Assembly: GCA_951812755.1 (NCBI GenBank)
Contig: OX638329.1
Span: 4,348,522-4,412,521, forward strand
Source of the DNA: an uncultured Latescibacterota bacterium
Lineage (GTDB): Bacteria > Latescibacterota > UBA2968
Reading direction: 5' to 3'
DNA: 64,000 nucleotides
Of this stretch, positions 19,348 through 28,278 are shown one piece after another (the first letter of the stretch is position 1; each line of letters begins with the position of its first letter). The translations under genes were made by a program, and so were the position numbers. The notes under the pieces are model-generated. The model had not been told where the DNA came from. It was given only the letters and a program-made list of their open reading frames with translations, and made no database searches.

Positions 19348-20640
19348 ATGAATGTACTTGTTTTGATGAGCGATCATCACAGATTTGATGCGTTGGGGTG
19401 TCTGGGGAATCCACTGGCACATACGCCCAATCTGGATCGTCTGGCTGAAATGAGTGTGCGATTTGACCAGTGTTATACACAGTCGCCTGTATGTTCGCCA
19501 GCGCGGCACAGTTTGGCAACCGGTCAATATGTCCATGCACATGGCGTTTTTACCAATAACTCAATGCCTTATCCGGAGATGTTCACGATTGCCCACGCTG
19601 TGCAACCCTTGAATTATCGTCGATTTCATCTGGGCCATATGCACTGGAAAGATCCCGATGTGGACAATGGCTATGAGCCAGAAATTACACAACAGATGTG
19701 GCGCGAGACAATGCCTGAGAATATGCTGGCCCGATACGATTGGGAAAATGAGGGTGTATTGCGGCGATCATCTGGCGGGCCAAGTCCGCGAAGTCGGGAG
19801 CAGTATTGGGGATATCATGTGGCGACGGAGTCGATTCGACAAATTGAAGAGGCTGTCAGTAAAGGGGAGAAATTTCTGTCCTGGACGAGTTTTACGGAGC
19901 CTCATCCCCCGTTTTATCCACCCAAAGAGATTTATGAAAAGATCGATCAGTCAAAGATCGAATTACCAGAACAAGCACCTGCTGATGCGCCCCTGCCCCA
20001 CAGTGATATTTTGAGAAAACGGAAAGAGTGGGAACACTTGACACCTGTGGAACTGCGGCAGGTGATTGCTGGATATTACGGGATGATTGAGCTTGTGGAT
20101 GGGTATTGTGGAATGGTTTTAGATGCGTTGGATCGATTGGGGATCAGGGACGAGACTATTGTGATTTGGACAGCAGATCACGGCGATCAGATGTGGGAGC
20201 ATGAGATGTTTTTGAAGTTTAATATGCGAGAGGCTTCGGTGCATGTGCCGTTGTTGATTTCTGATCCAGGAATGCAAGCAGGGGTACGGAAGGAACTGGT
20301 AGAACATATTGATTTGTTTCCGACGATTTGTGATCTGATTGGGGCTGAGGTTCCCAATTCTGTTCATGGACGTTCGTTGAAACCGTTGCTGGATGGAGAG
20401 CCGCCCCCTGATGATTGGCGGGATGCGGTATTCAGTCAGATTGGTGATACTCAGATGATCCGGACAGAGACGGAAAAGTTGAATGTATATCAGGATGAGG
20501 CAGGAGAGTATTATGATTTGGCGAAGGATCCGAAGGAGTTTTATAATCGGATTGAGGATGAAAGATATCAAGAACGCGTGGGCGTGTTGTTTGAACGAGT
20601 GAAGGCGTGGGAGAGCGCGTATGGGCGTGATAGCGGTTAG
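19348..20640 (+). CDS. Sulfatase, formylglycine type (4)
   Basis: A 430-residue sulfatase. The start is set at ATG 19348, preceded by GAAAGGAG; an upstream in-frame TTG lies inside the ribosome site. NVLVLMSDHHRFDALGC, maturation motif C49-S-P-A-R53, WTADHGDQMWEHEM and the final YYDLAKDP segment are all present. Its DNA is visibly richer in A/T at third positions than the sulfatases before it, hinting at separate acquisition. No signal peptide. Confidence 0.9.
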   Translation: MNVLVLMSDHHRFDALGCLGNPLAHTPNLDRLAEMSVRFDQCYTQSPVCSPARHSLATGQYVHAHGVFTNNSMPYPEMFTIAHAVQPLNYRRFHLGHMHWKDPDVDNGYEPEITQQMWRETMPENMLARYDWENEGVLRRSSGGPSPRSREQYWGYHVATESIRQIEEAVSKGEKFLSWTSFTEPHPPFYPPKEIYEKIDQSKIELPEQAPADAPLPHSDILRKRKEWEHLTPVELRQVIAGYYGMIELVDGYCGMVLDALDRLGIRDETIVIWTADHGDQMWEHEMFLKFNMREASVHVPLLISDPGMQAGVRKELVEHIDLFPTICDLIGAEVPNSVHGRSLKPLLDGEPPPDDWRDAVFSQIGDTQMIRTETEKLNVYQDEAGEYYDLAKDPKEFYNRIEDERYQERVGVLFERVKAWESAYGRDSG

Positions 20641-20741
20641 ATCGGAACGCACCCCGGGCACAAAGCGCATCATCGTATAGAATCATTACCATAAGATCCC
20701 TATTTCGAGCCGCCAACCTCAGTACTGCCATCATCAGGTAA

Positions 20742-21671
20742 TTGAATTCGAGAAATGTCGCCTTGACCCTCACCGCCATCATCCTCATCCTCATCTCCGC
20801 CTTCACCCATGTGGGCTGGAACCTGTTGTGTAAGCGGGAACATCCGTCCTCCGCTTTCTTCCTCCTGGTCAACACATTGGGAACTCTGTGCCTGATTCCC
20901 GCACTCATCCTGTTCGGCTCGGCAATTCCCACATTCCCCGCCTCCGTATGGCTCTTGCTTATCTCAACAGGTATTTTTCAGACCATCTACATCCTCGGCT
21001 TGGCCAATGCCTACCAGAGAGGAGACCTATCCATCCTCTACCCCATCGCCCGGTCCTCTCCAGTCATCGTGGTCATTATCGTGACGCTTTTTTTTGACCG
21101 CGCCGACCAGATCAGCGCACAGTGCATTTGGGGCATTGCTCTGGTTGCCGTTGGAATGTTTGTCCTGCCCATGAAGCATCTGAGTGATTTCCATATTGAC
21201 AACTACCTGAATTCATCAGTATTGTTTGCATTGATGGCCGCCTTCGCCACAGCCGGTTATTCAATCATCGACGACGAGGCTTTGCGTCTCCTCAGAGATT
21301 CTCCCGCTCTCCCCATTGCAGGCTGGCAAGCTACGATCCTCTACGCCTTTTTCGAAGGTCTCATTACCTCTCTCTGGCTGGGCGTTTGGGTTCTATTTCG
21401 AGAACGCGGTCGCATCCTTATGCGGGAAATCCTGAAAACGCGGGCATCCCGCGCCCTGCTGGCAGGCGCTGGCATGGCCGCCGCTTATACACTGGTCCTG
21501 ATCAGCCTGGCTTTTGTCTCAAACGTCAGCTATGTCGTTACTTTTCGCCAGATCAGCATTCCCCTGGGCACTATTTTCGGCATTCTCCTGCTCAAAGAAC
21601 CCGGCTACACACCCAAATATCTCGGAACCGCCATCATCTTCACAGGGCTTGTTTTTGTCGGAACTGGATAG
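20742..21671 (+). CDS. DMT/EamA family transporter
   Basis: A 309-residue membrane protein with about ten hydrophobic helices in two repeats, as in the drug/metabolite transporter EamA family. The second repeat ends with the typical VVTFRQISIPLGTIFGILLLKEP segment. The start is uncertain: TTG 20742 is used, and there is no strong ribosome site. An inner-membrane exporter or importer of small metabolites; substrate unknown. Confidence 0.82.
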   Translation: MNSRNVALTLTAIILILISAFTHVGWNLLCKREHPSSAFFLLVNTLGTLCLIPALILFGSAIPTFPASVWLLLISTGIFQTIYILGLANAYQRGDLSILYPIARSSPVIVVIIVTLFFDRADQISAQCIWGIALVAVGMFVLPMKHLSDFHIDNYLNSSVLFALMAAFATAGYSIIDDEALRLLRDSPALPIAGWQATILYAFFEGLITSLWLGVWVLFRERGRILMREILKTRASRALLAGAGMAAAYTLVLISLAFVSNVSYVVTFRQISIPLGTIFGILLLKEPGYTPKYLGTAIIFTGLVFVGTG

Positions 21672-21705
21672 AGGAAATACATAACTCAGATAAGAAAGGA
21701 AACTC

Positions 21706-22368
21706 ATGCCATTCAAAATCGCTGACGATCCGGAAACCAATTATCGGGAACTGGTAAGGACCGCCTATAACCGGTGTGCGAGAGATTACGCTGGACAAAG
21801 GAGTACCACGCCAGAAGCGGAACTCGACTTGATAACTAAGCATCTGATCCCTGGCTCAAAGGTCCTTGACATTGGATGTGGTGCTGGTATCCCGGTCGCA
21901 CGACATTTTGCAGAGACGTTCAGCCTCACCGGGATCGACATCTCCTCAAACATGATCGCTTTAGCAAAGAAACACGTTCCCACAGCCAAATTCGTCATCT
22001 CCGACGTAATGGAGACCGAATTCCCTACAGGCAGCTTCGATGCAATTGTCAGCTTTTACGCCATCTTCCATATCCCGAGACAAGAGCATCAGGAACTCTT
22101 TCGTAGATTTGCACAATGGCTTCGGCCCGGTGGTCTCCTTCTGTTTACGGTTGCAAGGTACGACGATGGACCTGGATATACTGAAGATGACTTCTTCGGC
22201 GGGACCATGTACTGGAGCAACTTTGGTCCCTCAACCTACAAGAAGTTTCTTACTGATACTGGGTTTCAGATTGAACAGGAAGGTACCGTAGGAGGAGGAT
22301 CCAAAAGTGTTGATGCGCCGGAGGAGGTTCACCCATTTTTCTTTGCTATTAAAAGAGAAGAATTGTAG
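21706..22368 (+). CDS. Class I SAM-dependent methyltransferase
   Basis: A 220-residue methyltransferase. Motif I is VLDIGCGAGIPVARHF near residue 47, followed by GIDISSNMI, FDAIVSFYAIFHIP and LRPGGLLLFTVA, all in the order expected for the UbiE/Coq5-like small-molecule group. A good AAGGAA ribosome site precedes the ATG. It is followed by a strong terminator-like hairpin. Substrate unknown. Confidence 0.9.
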   Translation: MPFKIADDPETNYRELVRTAYNRCARDYAGQRSTTPEAELDLITKHLIPGSKVLDIGCGAGIPVARHFAETFSLTGIDISSNMIALAKKHVPTAKFVISDVMETEFPTGSFDAIVSFYAIFHIPRQEHQELFRRFAQWLRPGGLLLFTVARYDDGPGYTEDDFFGGTMYWSNFGPSTYKKFLTDTGFQIEQEGTVGGGSKSVDAPEEVHPFFFAIKREEL

Positions 22369-22429
22369 AGGGGCCTTTGCATTTGTCACAATCGGCGCAC
22401 TTGTTTATCTGGAAAGGTAGGCTACCAAT

Positions 22430-22458
22430 GCCCACTGCCCTAAATGGTAGTGGGCTTT
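22430..22458 (+). terminator. Rho-independent-type terminator
   Basis: GCCCACTGCC at 22430-22439 pairs with GGTAGTGGGC at 22446-22455 (ten base pairs including one G-T), with a six-base loop, followed by TTT and a second T run a few bases later. It separates the methyltransferase gene from the sigma-factor gene. Confidence 0.7.
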
Positions 22459-22540
22459 ACAATTTTGTACACCACTATCTTATTCGTGCCCTCTAATATA
22501 TGAAAGCGTCACCTGGAATTGAATTTCGGAAGCCTGTCAA

Positions 22541-24217
22541 ATGAGTCAATCTGATAACGATACGGTTCTTATTCAAAAATCTGTGCAAGGTGATCGGCAA
22601 GCATTTAGTGAGTTGGTTGACAGGTATGGTTCTCTGTTGCTTCAAACAGCTTATCGTTTGACAAGAAACTGGGATGATGCTCGGGATATAGTTCAGGAGG
22701 CGTTACTATATGCACACGCCTCATTGGATAGTCTAAGGGATCCACAGCGTTTTCTTCCCTGGGTTCGAGCCATTATTTTTCGAACATATCAAGGCCACCA
22801 GAAAAAGCAGATGCGACGCACAGAATTATTGAATTTCTATATCTCCTCCGAAGGCAATGATCCCTCAGTTTCTGCACACTCCGTGCTTCCAGATCAATAT
22901 TTATATCAGAAAGAACTGGCCTCTCTACTCCATCATTCCCTTCAATTATTGACCGAGCGCAACAGGCGCATTGTTGAATTGTTCTATCTTGAAGATTGGC
23001 CAATTAGAAAGATCAGTGACTTTCTTAAACTTTCAACAGATACAATAAAAAACCAACTGCGCAACGCCCGCATTCAAATGAGAAAGGAGATATTAGGAAT
23101 GCAAACACTGAATCCAATGCCGCGATTAAAACCGCAGCGCATTGCCCGTTTCAGAATCTCAGGGAGTTTTTCTGGTGATTCTTCCAACCCGTTTGAGTTA
23201 AATAATACCCTGTTGTATCAGCGCATACTGACAGCCTGTCGAAAAACGCCTCTTACGCCATTTGAATTAGCAAAGCAAATCGATGCAGATGAAGCTTATG
23301 TTGTAGATGCTTTGTTATCGTTGCTTAAAATGGAGATTATTGCAGAAGCAGAACCCAACCATTATGTGGCAAATTTCTTTTTTCCAACAGTTTCAGATGA
23401 TCAAGTCTTTTTAGAACGATGCCAGCCATATGTAAAAAAAGTGACTCAAGAGTTACAAAAAAATCTGGCTACTATCAAGAAGACAATTGCTGACTGTTCT
23501 TTTTCTCAATGGGGATTCGGTTGGAATGAAATACACTGGATTGTTCTGTATGAATGGTTGCCTCAGCCTCCAATTCCAGGCCAACCACAACCACTATCTG
23601 CAAAAGAAATAAATCGATTTATAGGACCGCTTAGACCCGATGGTGGACGCTGGTATTTATCAGGCCATGACTTGACTTCCCCTTTTTCGGAAAGAATAGG
23701 CAGTCGTGCTTTCACCGAGTATGATGGCTCGGGAAGACATTATAAAGTGGGTTGGTCTGGTTCGGGGAGGTTCATGACAGAGAAGGAATTTGCGATAGCA
23801 GTGAAGTTAGCTAATGGTCCAAAAACTGAAACAGAGGTAATGGCGGACTTGTCCAATGAAATGGGAAGGGAAGTGCTCGCGGAGTGTATGAATGCGGGCT
23901 TCATAACGCGAATTGATGGGTGCTACCACCTCAGATTTCCGTTTGTTTCGCCAGAGGATGAAAAAAAAATTGCAGATGCCTTACGTCCTGTATCTACTGC
24001 GTTGACTGAAGCTCGAGATGAATGGCAGGTCGAGGCACCGAATGTAGCGGAGGAATTGGGATTCGACTGGCTTATAGAGAATCAACCAGACTCTTTAATA
24101 GCCGGAATTGAGGGACTTTGGGGGTTGAATCAGCAATTGCAAATGGAGGGGCTTATTCATCTCCCACCAGATGATAATCCCTGCTGGGCTATGTGGGCAA
24201 AAGTCTGGAAAGCCTGA
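22541..24217 (+). CDS. ECF-type RNA polymerase sigma factor with long winged-helix-like C-terminal extension
   Basis: A 558-residue protein. Residues 15-90 are sigma region 2 (AFSELVDRYGSLLLQTAYRL, then DDARDIVQEAL) and residues 130-185 are region 4 (LTERNRRIVELFYLEDWPIR, then STDTIKNQLRNAR). ECF sigma factors are normally about 180-220 residues. Here a further 360 residues follow, with two winged-helix-like segments (about 226-285 and 425-495) and an aromatic-rich middle. No anti-sigma gene is adjacent and a terminator lies upstream, so the extension may itself be the sensor or inhibitor. That role is inference. Confidence 0.85.
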   Translation: MSQSDNDTVLIQKSVQGDRQAFSELVDRYGSLLLQTAYRLTRNWDDARDIVQEALLYAHASLDSLRDPQRFLPWVRAIIFRTYQGHQKKQMRRTELLNFYISSEGNDPSVSAHSVLPDQYLYQKELASLLHHSLQLLTERNRRIVELFYLEDWPIRKISDFLKLSTDTIKNQLRNARIQMRKEILGMQTLNPMPRLKPQRIARFRISGSFSGDSSNPFELNNTLLYQRILTACRKTPLTPFELAKQIDADEAYVVDALLSLLKMEIIAEAEPNHYVANFFFPTVSDDQVFLERCQPYVKKVTQELQKNLATIKKTIADCSFSQWGFGWNEIHWIVLYEWLPQPPIPGQPQPLSAKEINRFIGPLRPDGGRWYLSGHDLTSPFSERIGSRAFTEYDGSGRHYKVGWSGSGRFMTEKEFAIAVKLANGPKTETEVMADLSNEMGREVLAECMNAGFITRIDGCYHLRFPFVSPEDEKKIADALRPVSTALTEARDEWQVEAPNVAEELGFDWLIENQPDSLIAGIEGLWGLNQQLQMEGLIHLPPDDNPCWAMWAKVWKA

Positions 24218-24232
24218 CGATATAAAGTCGTA

Positions 24233-25045
24233 CTACTCACGCTTGTTATCGCGAAACCGGAATGCTTTGCCTCCTACCAACTGATCACTTGTAACGGTTG
24301 GACACCAGTACTTTCCGATGTGTTCGAGCGTGAGATCCGTGCCATGGAAATGACCTCCGTGATCACAGTGATGGGAGTCGGTCAGATCGCGACACAGCAA
24401 TGGTTTCTTACCCAGATAGACGAGTTGACGAATACCAAATGGCCGACCGAGTACACAGATGTTCACAGCAACACCCATCACGAGTACGTTCTCGACGCCA
24501 CGCTGTTGAAGCAAATTATATACTTCCTGCCCATCGTCGCTGATCGCATCCTCCTCAGCAATTTCAATCGTCTCGATCTGGCGAACCCAGGACGCATAAC
24601 TCTCTTTACAACAAGGCTCAGGGGTATGGCACGAGCACGCTCCTGGATTGGTGATTCCAATCGGTAATGGTGATTCCTCGAGTTGGCGAACCTCGCGGGA
24701 TTGCTCCCACCCGTTCCATCTGAATTCAACCGAAGCCTCTACAAAGGGCGCGTCCTCAGCGCGTTTGCGTTGAGGTGTCTTGTCGTAAAATCCCATACAA
24801 CTGCTGGGAGCGTGTACGATCAGAGCACCTTCTTTTCGAATGCTTGCTACAACTTCATTCATGCGAGGTGCCATTTCAGCAACCCGTTCGGCAGTCGAAA
24901 TGCAGTGATGGGTATCCCACATATCACAGATGATAACAGCGGCCTGTGCCGGATCCCATTCTACTGTTTTTGTCGCGATGTCAAACGTGTCCTTGCTATC
25001 GTCAGCTTTCGCGCGTATGCGTGTATGCAAAGTAAATCCAGCCAT
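24233..25045 (-). CDS. Isochorismatase-like cysteine hydrolase
   Basis: A 270-residue protein of the isochorismatase/nicotinamidase superfamily. The catalytic Asp is in AVIICDMWDTHHC, and the nucleophile Cys is in GVAVNICVLGRP. The start is placed at the ATG of MAGFTLHTR (25045), with GGAGAG just upstream; an in-frame ATG at 25066 would add seven residues. It is longer than typical nicotinamidases (about 200), with an insert around TNPGACSCHTPEPCCKES that carries several Cys. It is convergent with the sigma-factor gene. Substrate unknown. Confidence 0.87.
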   Translation of the reverse strand: MAGFTLHTRIRAKADDSKDTFDIATKTVEWDPAQAAVIICDMWDTHHCISTAERVAEMAPRMNEVVASIRKEGALIVHAPSSCMGFYDKTPQRKRAEDAPFVEASVEFRWNGWEQSREVRQLEESPLPIGITNPGACSCHTPEPCCKESYASWVRQIETIEIAEEDAISDDGQEVYNLLQQRGVENVLVMGVAVNICVLGRPFGIRQLVYLGKKPLLCRDLTDSHHCDHGGHFHGTDLTLEHIGKYWCPTVTSDQLVGGKAFRFRDNKRE

Positions 25046-25189
25046 AGCTCTCTCCATGAAAATCACCGATTCTTAGCATTGTAGATCTCCATATATCACA
25101 GTATATTAATGATATATTTAAAAAATGTAAACTCTATAGCGAGCAAAGAGTCAAGGAAAAACCTCTAAAAACCTCTCATTCCGAAAATT

Positions 25190-25786
25190 ATGACGCTTTG
25201 GACAATTCAATCTATGCCTGCCTGGAAGATCTTGCAGCGGGAACAAGTGCTTTTCACCGATCAGAGATATTCAGAGGATCTGTTTCTCGACGCTTACAGG
25301 TGGATGACAAAGCAAATGAAGCACCGAATAGAATCCAAATCTGAGACTGTGTCTTTGCCTTTATGGGCCTGGTATCAATGGGATGGTATTGAAAGACGTA
25401 AACCCGATTTACGCAGCAGTGGTCATTTACCCAAAGGCCAACGCGGTGTAAGGATCGAATTCGAGCAATCAGCCACAGAAGTGTTGTTATCCGATTTTGA
25501 TCTATGGCACTATGTCCTCAATTACTGGTATCTGCCTCAAACCGTAGCTGAAGGAGAAGCATTTGAGACCGAGTTATCTGAGCACAATTTGTCTTTTTTT
25601 GAGATGAAGCCTCTACCAGTTCGCGCATATCATCAACGCATAGAAGATAGTTGGAATCGTATATTTGACCTCGATTGGGTTGAAGAAGATATATCAGAAC
25701 CTTACGATAGAAAGCGAATTCAAGCTACGTTCTGGAAGTTGCATTTTGATCAGATCAAAGATGTGCAGGTTTTCACTGCACGGTAG
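25190..25786 (+). CDS. DUF3841 domain protein
   Basis: A 198-residue protein that matches DUF3841: it begins MTLWTIQSMPAWKILQREQV and contains PLWAWYQWDG and the EFEQSATEVLLSDFDLWHYVLN segment. Family function is unknown; members are scattered, small, cytoplasmic proteins in accessory regions. It is the first of a co-oriented series of one-gene units that extends to the transposons. Confidence 0.85.
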   Translation: MTLWTIQSMPAWKILQREQVLFTDQRYSEDLFLDAYRWMTKQMKHRIESKSETVSLPLWAWYQWDGIERRKPDLRSSGHLPKGQRGVRIEFEQSATEVLLSDFDLWHYVLNYWYLPQTVAEGEAFETELSEHNLSFFEMKPLPVRAYHQRIEDSWNRIFDLDWVEEDISEPYDRKRIQATFWKLHFDQIKDVQVFTAR

Positions 25787-25815
25787 CACTATTCTGATGA
25801 ACGAAAGTGGAAAAA

Positions 25816-25878
25816 ATGACTACAGATAGCCACGGACAGCGAAAGCCGCGCCGGTTATCCCGGGAGGTCATCTATGAA
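25816..25878 (+). pseudogene. Fossil of a NUDIX gene head (codons 1-21)
   Basis: These 63 bases match codons 1-21 of the intact NUDIX gene at 31920 at about 56 positions. Most differences are synonymous or conservative (Glu to Asp, Asn to Ser), so the piece diverged as coding sequence before it was cut off. The reading frame meets a stop eight codons later. Its GGGAGG and the ATG inside it now serve as ribosome site and start for the next small gene. Confidence 0.75.
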
Positions 25879-26047
25879 GAAAGTGACGCAGGCAGAGCAG
25901 GATAAGATTTGGGAGGATGTTCGGAAGGAATTTCCGAATGATGAGATGATGCAGGAAATACACTTCATTCGGCAAGTGCATTATTTGCAGACCAAAGATT
26001 TATCAATGGAAGAACGCCTTCGCTTTTTTGAAAGTTCAAAAAATTAG
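25874..26047 (+). CDS. Small hypothetical protein (57 residues)
   Basis: A short gene encoding MKKVTQAEQDKIWEDVRKEF and ending MEERLRFFESSKN, charged and predicted helical, with no recognised family. It starts inside the fossil NUDIX head, using that fragment's GGGAGG six bases upstream of the ATG, and ends eight bases before the GNAT gene. Spacing suggests co-expression with the GNAT. The coding call rests on start, ribosome site and tight packing only. Confidence 0.6.
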   Translation: MKKVTQAEQDKIWEDVRKEFPNDEMMQEIHFIRQVHYLQTKDLSMEERLRFFESSKN

Positions 26048-26055
26048 GAGACTCT

Positions 26056-26856
26056 ATGTTAGGGTCAATCTTGAAGTCAACATCACTCTCTGGCTTGATG
26101 TCTGCGAATGAAAACAATCTATACGATATCTACAGATTTCTTGCACAGAAAGGTGGACGTACTCTTGTAGAAAAGGATGATGTCAGTTGGGTTATAGCTA
26201 AACCTTCGTGGCCAAATTTTATTTTTTCTCCCTGTTTTGACCCACAACAGGTAGATGAAAGACTTGACGAGGTCATGGACGCAATAAAAGATTTTGTCGT
26301 CCCACCTGTCATAAAACTGAGTGCGAGTAGTAAACCCGATAATCTGGAGGAAAGGCTGATAGAGAAAGATTTTGAACCGTTTCTCTCTCGCCCTGCAATG
26401 GCTGCCGATCTGAGCGAATGCAAATTCGATTCTCATAAATCTGAAGATGTATCTATCGAGGTTGTCGATGCTATCGAAAAACTCAGTCAATGGTGTCAAA
26501 TGGGAAGTGGTTTTGAGTTCAGCCTCTACGAAAGGCTATTATCAGAACCGAATTTGCGGCTCTATTCAGGATCGCTAAGTGGAAAAGTTGTTGGCAGGTC
26601 TATGATGTTTTATTCTTCCGGTGTAGCTGGACTCTACAATGTTATGGTTTTGCCAGAATTTAGGAACCGAGGAATTGGAACTGCTTTAACGATTGTGCCA
26701 TTGATGGATGCATTAGAGACGGGTTTTCAAATTGCAACACTTCAGGCGTCACCAATGGGCGAGCCAATTTACCAAAAAATCGGGTTTGAACGACTTTTCG
26801 ATTTCACCTATTGCAGCCCCAAGCAGATCAATTTTAGCGATTTTATGAAGATCTAA
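26056..26856 (+). CDS. GNAT family N-acetyltransferase
   Basis: A 266-residue protein whose carboxy half is a GNAT domain: GLYNVMVLPEFRNRGIGTAL is the strand-4 and acetyl-CoA loop, and ASPMGEPIYQKIGFERLFDF the end of the fold. The amino-terminal 110 residues are an additional, poorly conserved domain, as in two-domain GNATs. Probably translated with the 57-residue gene eight bases upstream. Substrate unknown. Confidence 0.87.
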   Translation: MLGSILKSTSLSGLMSANENNLYDIYRFLAQKGGRTLVEKDDVSWVIAKPSWPNFIFSPCFDPQQVDERLDEVMDAIKDFVVPPVIKLSASSKPDNLEERLIEKDFEPFLSRPAMAADLSECKFDSHKSEDVSIEVVDAIEKLSQWCQMGSGFEFSLYERLLSEPNLRLYSGSLSGKVVGRSMMFYSSGVAGLYNVMVLPEFRNRGIGTALTIVPLMDALETGFQIATLQASPMGEPIYQKIGFERLFDFTYCSPKQINFSDFMKI

Positions 26857-26977
26857 ATGTTGATGATTTAAGGCTGTTAGGAAAAATAAGGAGCTTGTTT
26901 TCCATATTGTGGAACTTCACGCCTACAATATCCCAACTCCTCCCAAAAAACATCGTTGAATCATATATGGAGAATTC

Positions 26978-28054
26978 ATGCCAGACGTGACCATTCAAGA
27001 TCAGATTGATGCGATTATAGAAAATGCGATAAATGAGATCCAATTGGTGGGGGCATCAGGGGGTGTTATGCGGAACAATGAGGTCATTCTTGCGCGGGGA
27101 TATGGCTATGCAGATTTAAATAAAAAAGTAGAGGCTACTGAACATACTGTTTACCGAATTGGCTCAATCACGAAACAATTTACGGCCCTCGCCATCATGG
27201 TTCTTGTTGAACAGGGCAAGGTGAACTTGAATGATATTATGTTGGACTATCTGCCCAATTATCCCCAAAGAGATCATAAAGTCACGATTGATCAGCTTCT
27301 CAACCATACATCGGGCATCAAAAGCTATACAGATATCGAGAAATTTTGGGAAATATCTGAACGCGATCTTTCCCGAAATGAGATAGTTGATCTGTTCTCG
27401 TCAGAACCCATTGAATTTTCACCAGGTGAAAATTTCCAGTACAATAACTCGGGGTATTACCTACTGGGCTTGATAATCGAAAATGTATCTGGTATGAGCT
27501 ATGCTGACTTTCTTAAAACGAACGTATGGCAACCTCTGGAAATGTTTGACACCTACTATTTGGGGAAAATCAAAAACGTCAAGAATATTGCAACAGGTTA
27601 TGACCATAAGGATAATGGATTTGTTCTGGCGCGCGCCCTTGGCATGGATAACCCATTCTCTGGCGGCTCATTGGGTTCCAGTGTATTAGACCTGCTGAAA
27701 TGGCAGACTGCACTAAACGAGAATAAACTCATATCACGACAAAGCTATAATAAGATGATTGAGCCAGGTATTTTGACGGACGGGAAACATACTACATACG
27801 GGTATGGTTTTTTTATGAGCAATCTCAATGGGCATCGCAAAATTGATCATGGCGGAACCATAAACGGATTTCGTGCCCAATTATCTGCTTACCCCGATGA
27901 TGGTTTTACAGTCACTGTATTGTGCAATCTCAACTCTGCGCCACAGGCACAACTTGAGAGCCAAGTTTCACGCCTGATGTTGGGGATTCCTGAAATCGTA
28001 ATTGATGAAATCCATGTGTCAGAAGATGACCTCGAAATCTATACGGGAACTTAA
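26978..28054 (+). CDS. Serine hydrolase (class C beta-lactamase fold), C-terminally truncated by frameshift
   Basis: A 358-residue cytoplasmic member of the beta-lactamase/D-peptidase superfamily. The nucleophile motif is S-I-T-K (in RIGSITKQFTALA), the second motif is Y-N-N (FQYNNSGYYLLG) and the third is DHGGTINGF. The reading frame stops at 28052 in the middle of a tandem ACTTA duplication. Without one copy it would continue into a DUF3471-like tail encoded by 28057-28278. The catalytic domain is intact, so activity could remain. A peptidase or esterase role is more likely than antibiotic hydrolysis. Confidence 0.85.
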   Translation: MPDVTIQDQIDAIIENAINEIQLVGASGGVMRNNEVILARGYGYADLNKKVEATEHTVYRIGSITKQFTALAIMVLVEQGKVNLNDIMLDYLPNYPQRDHKVTIDQLLNHTSGIKSYTDIEKFWEISERDLSRNEIVDLFSSEPIEFSPGENFQYNNSGYYLLGLIIENVSGMSYADFLKTNVWQPLEMFDTYYLGKIKNVKNIATGYDHKDNGFVLARALGMDNPFSGGSLGSSVLDLLKWQTALNENKLISRQSYNKMIEPGILTDGKHTTYGYGFFMSNLNGHRKIDHGGTINGFRAQLSAYPDDGFTVTVLCNLNSAPQAQLESQVSRLMLGIPEIVIDEIHVSEDDLEIYTGT

Positions 28055-28056
28055 CT

Positions 28057-28278
28057 TACAAGTGGGGATCAACTATGGCACCCGTACCATTCACAGTATC
28101 AGTTGCAGAAGGTACACTCAGAGTAAGTGGTCGTCCACTTCGAGCCATAGGAAATCACACCTTCGTTTTTTCTAACGATCCGTATTACACGGTGACTTTC
28201 ACCGTTAAAGATGGCAAATCTATAAACTTTCGAGCTGAGAGGGAGGGGCAAGTAACGGATGCCCTTCGAGATGAATGA
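28057..28278 (+). pseudogene. Detached C-terminal DUF3471-like domain of the serine hydrolase
   Basis: This reading frame continues the serine hydrolase after removal of five bases, giving YTGTYKWGSTMAPVPFTV at the join. The remainder (PYYTVTFTVKDGKSINFRAE) is the beta-barrel tail usual in serine hydrolases of this type. An ATG at 28075 could start a separate 67-residue product, but no ribosome site is convincing. Its stop overlaps the ATG of the APH-like gene. Confidence 0.65.

Noticed and set aside
20432-20932. Minus-strand open frame of 166 codons between sulfatase 4 and the DMT transporter
   Set aside because: It overlaps both real genes on the opposite strand and has no recognisable domain.
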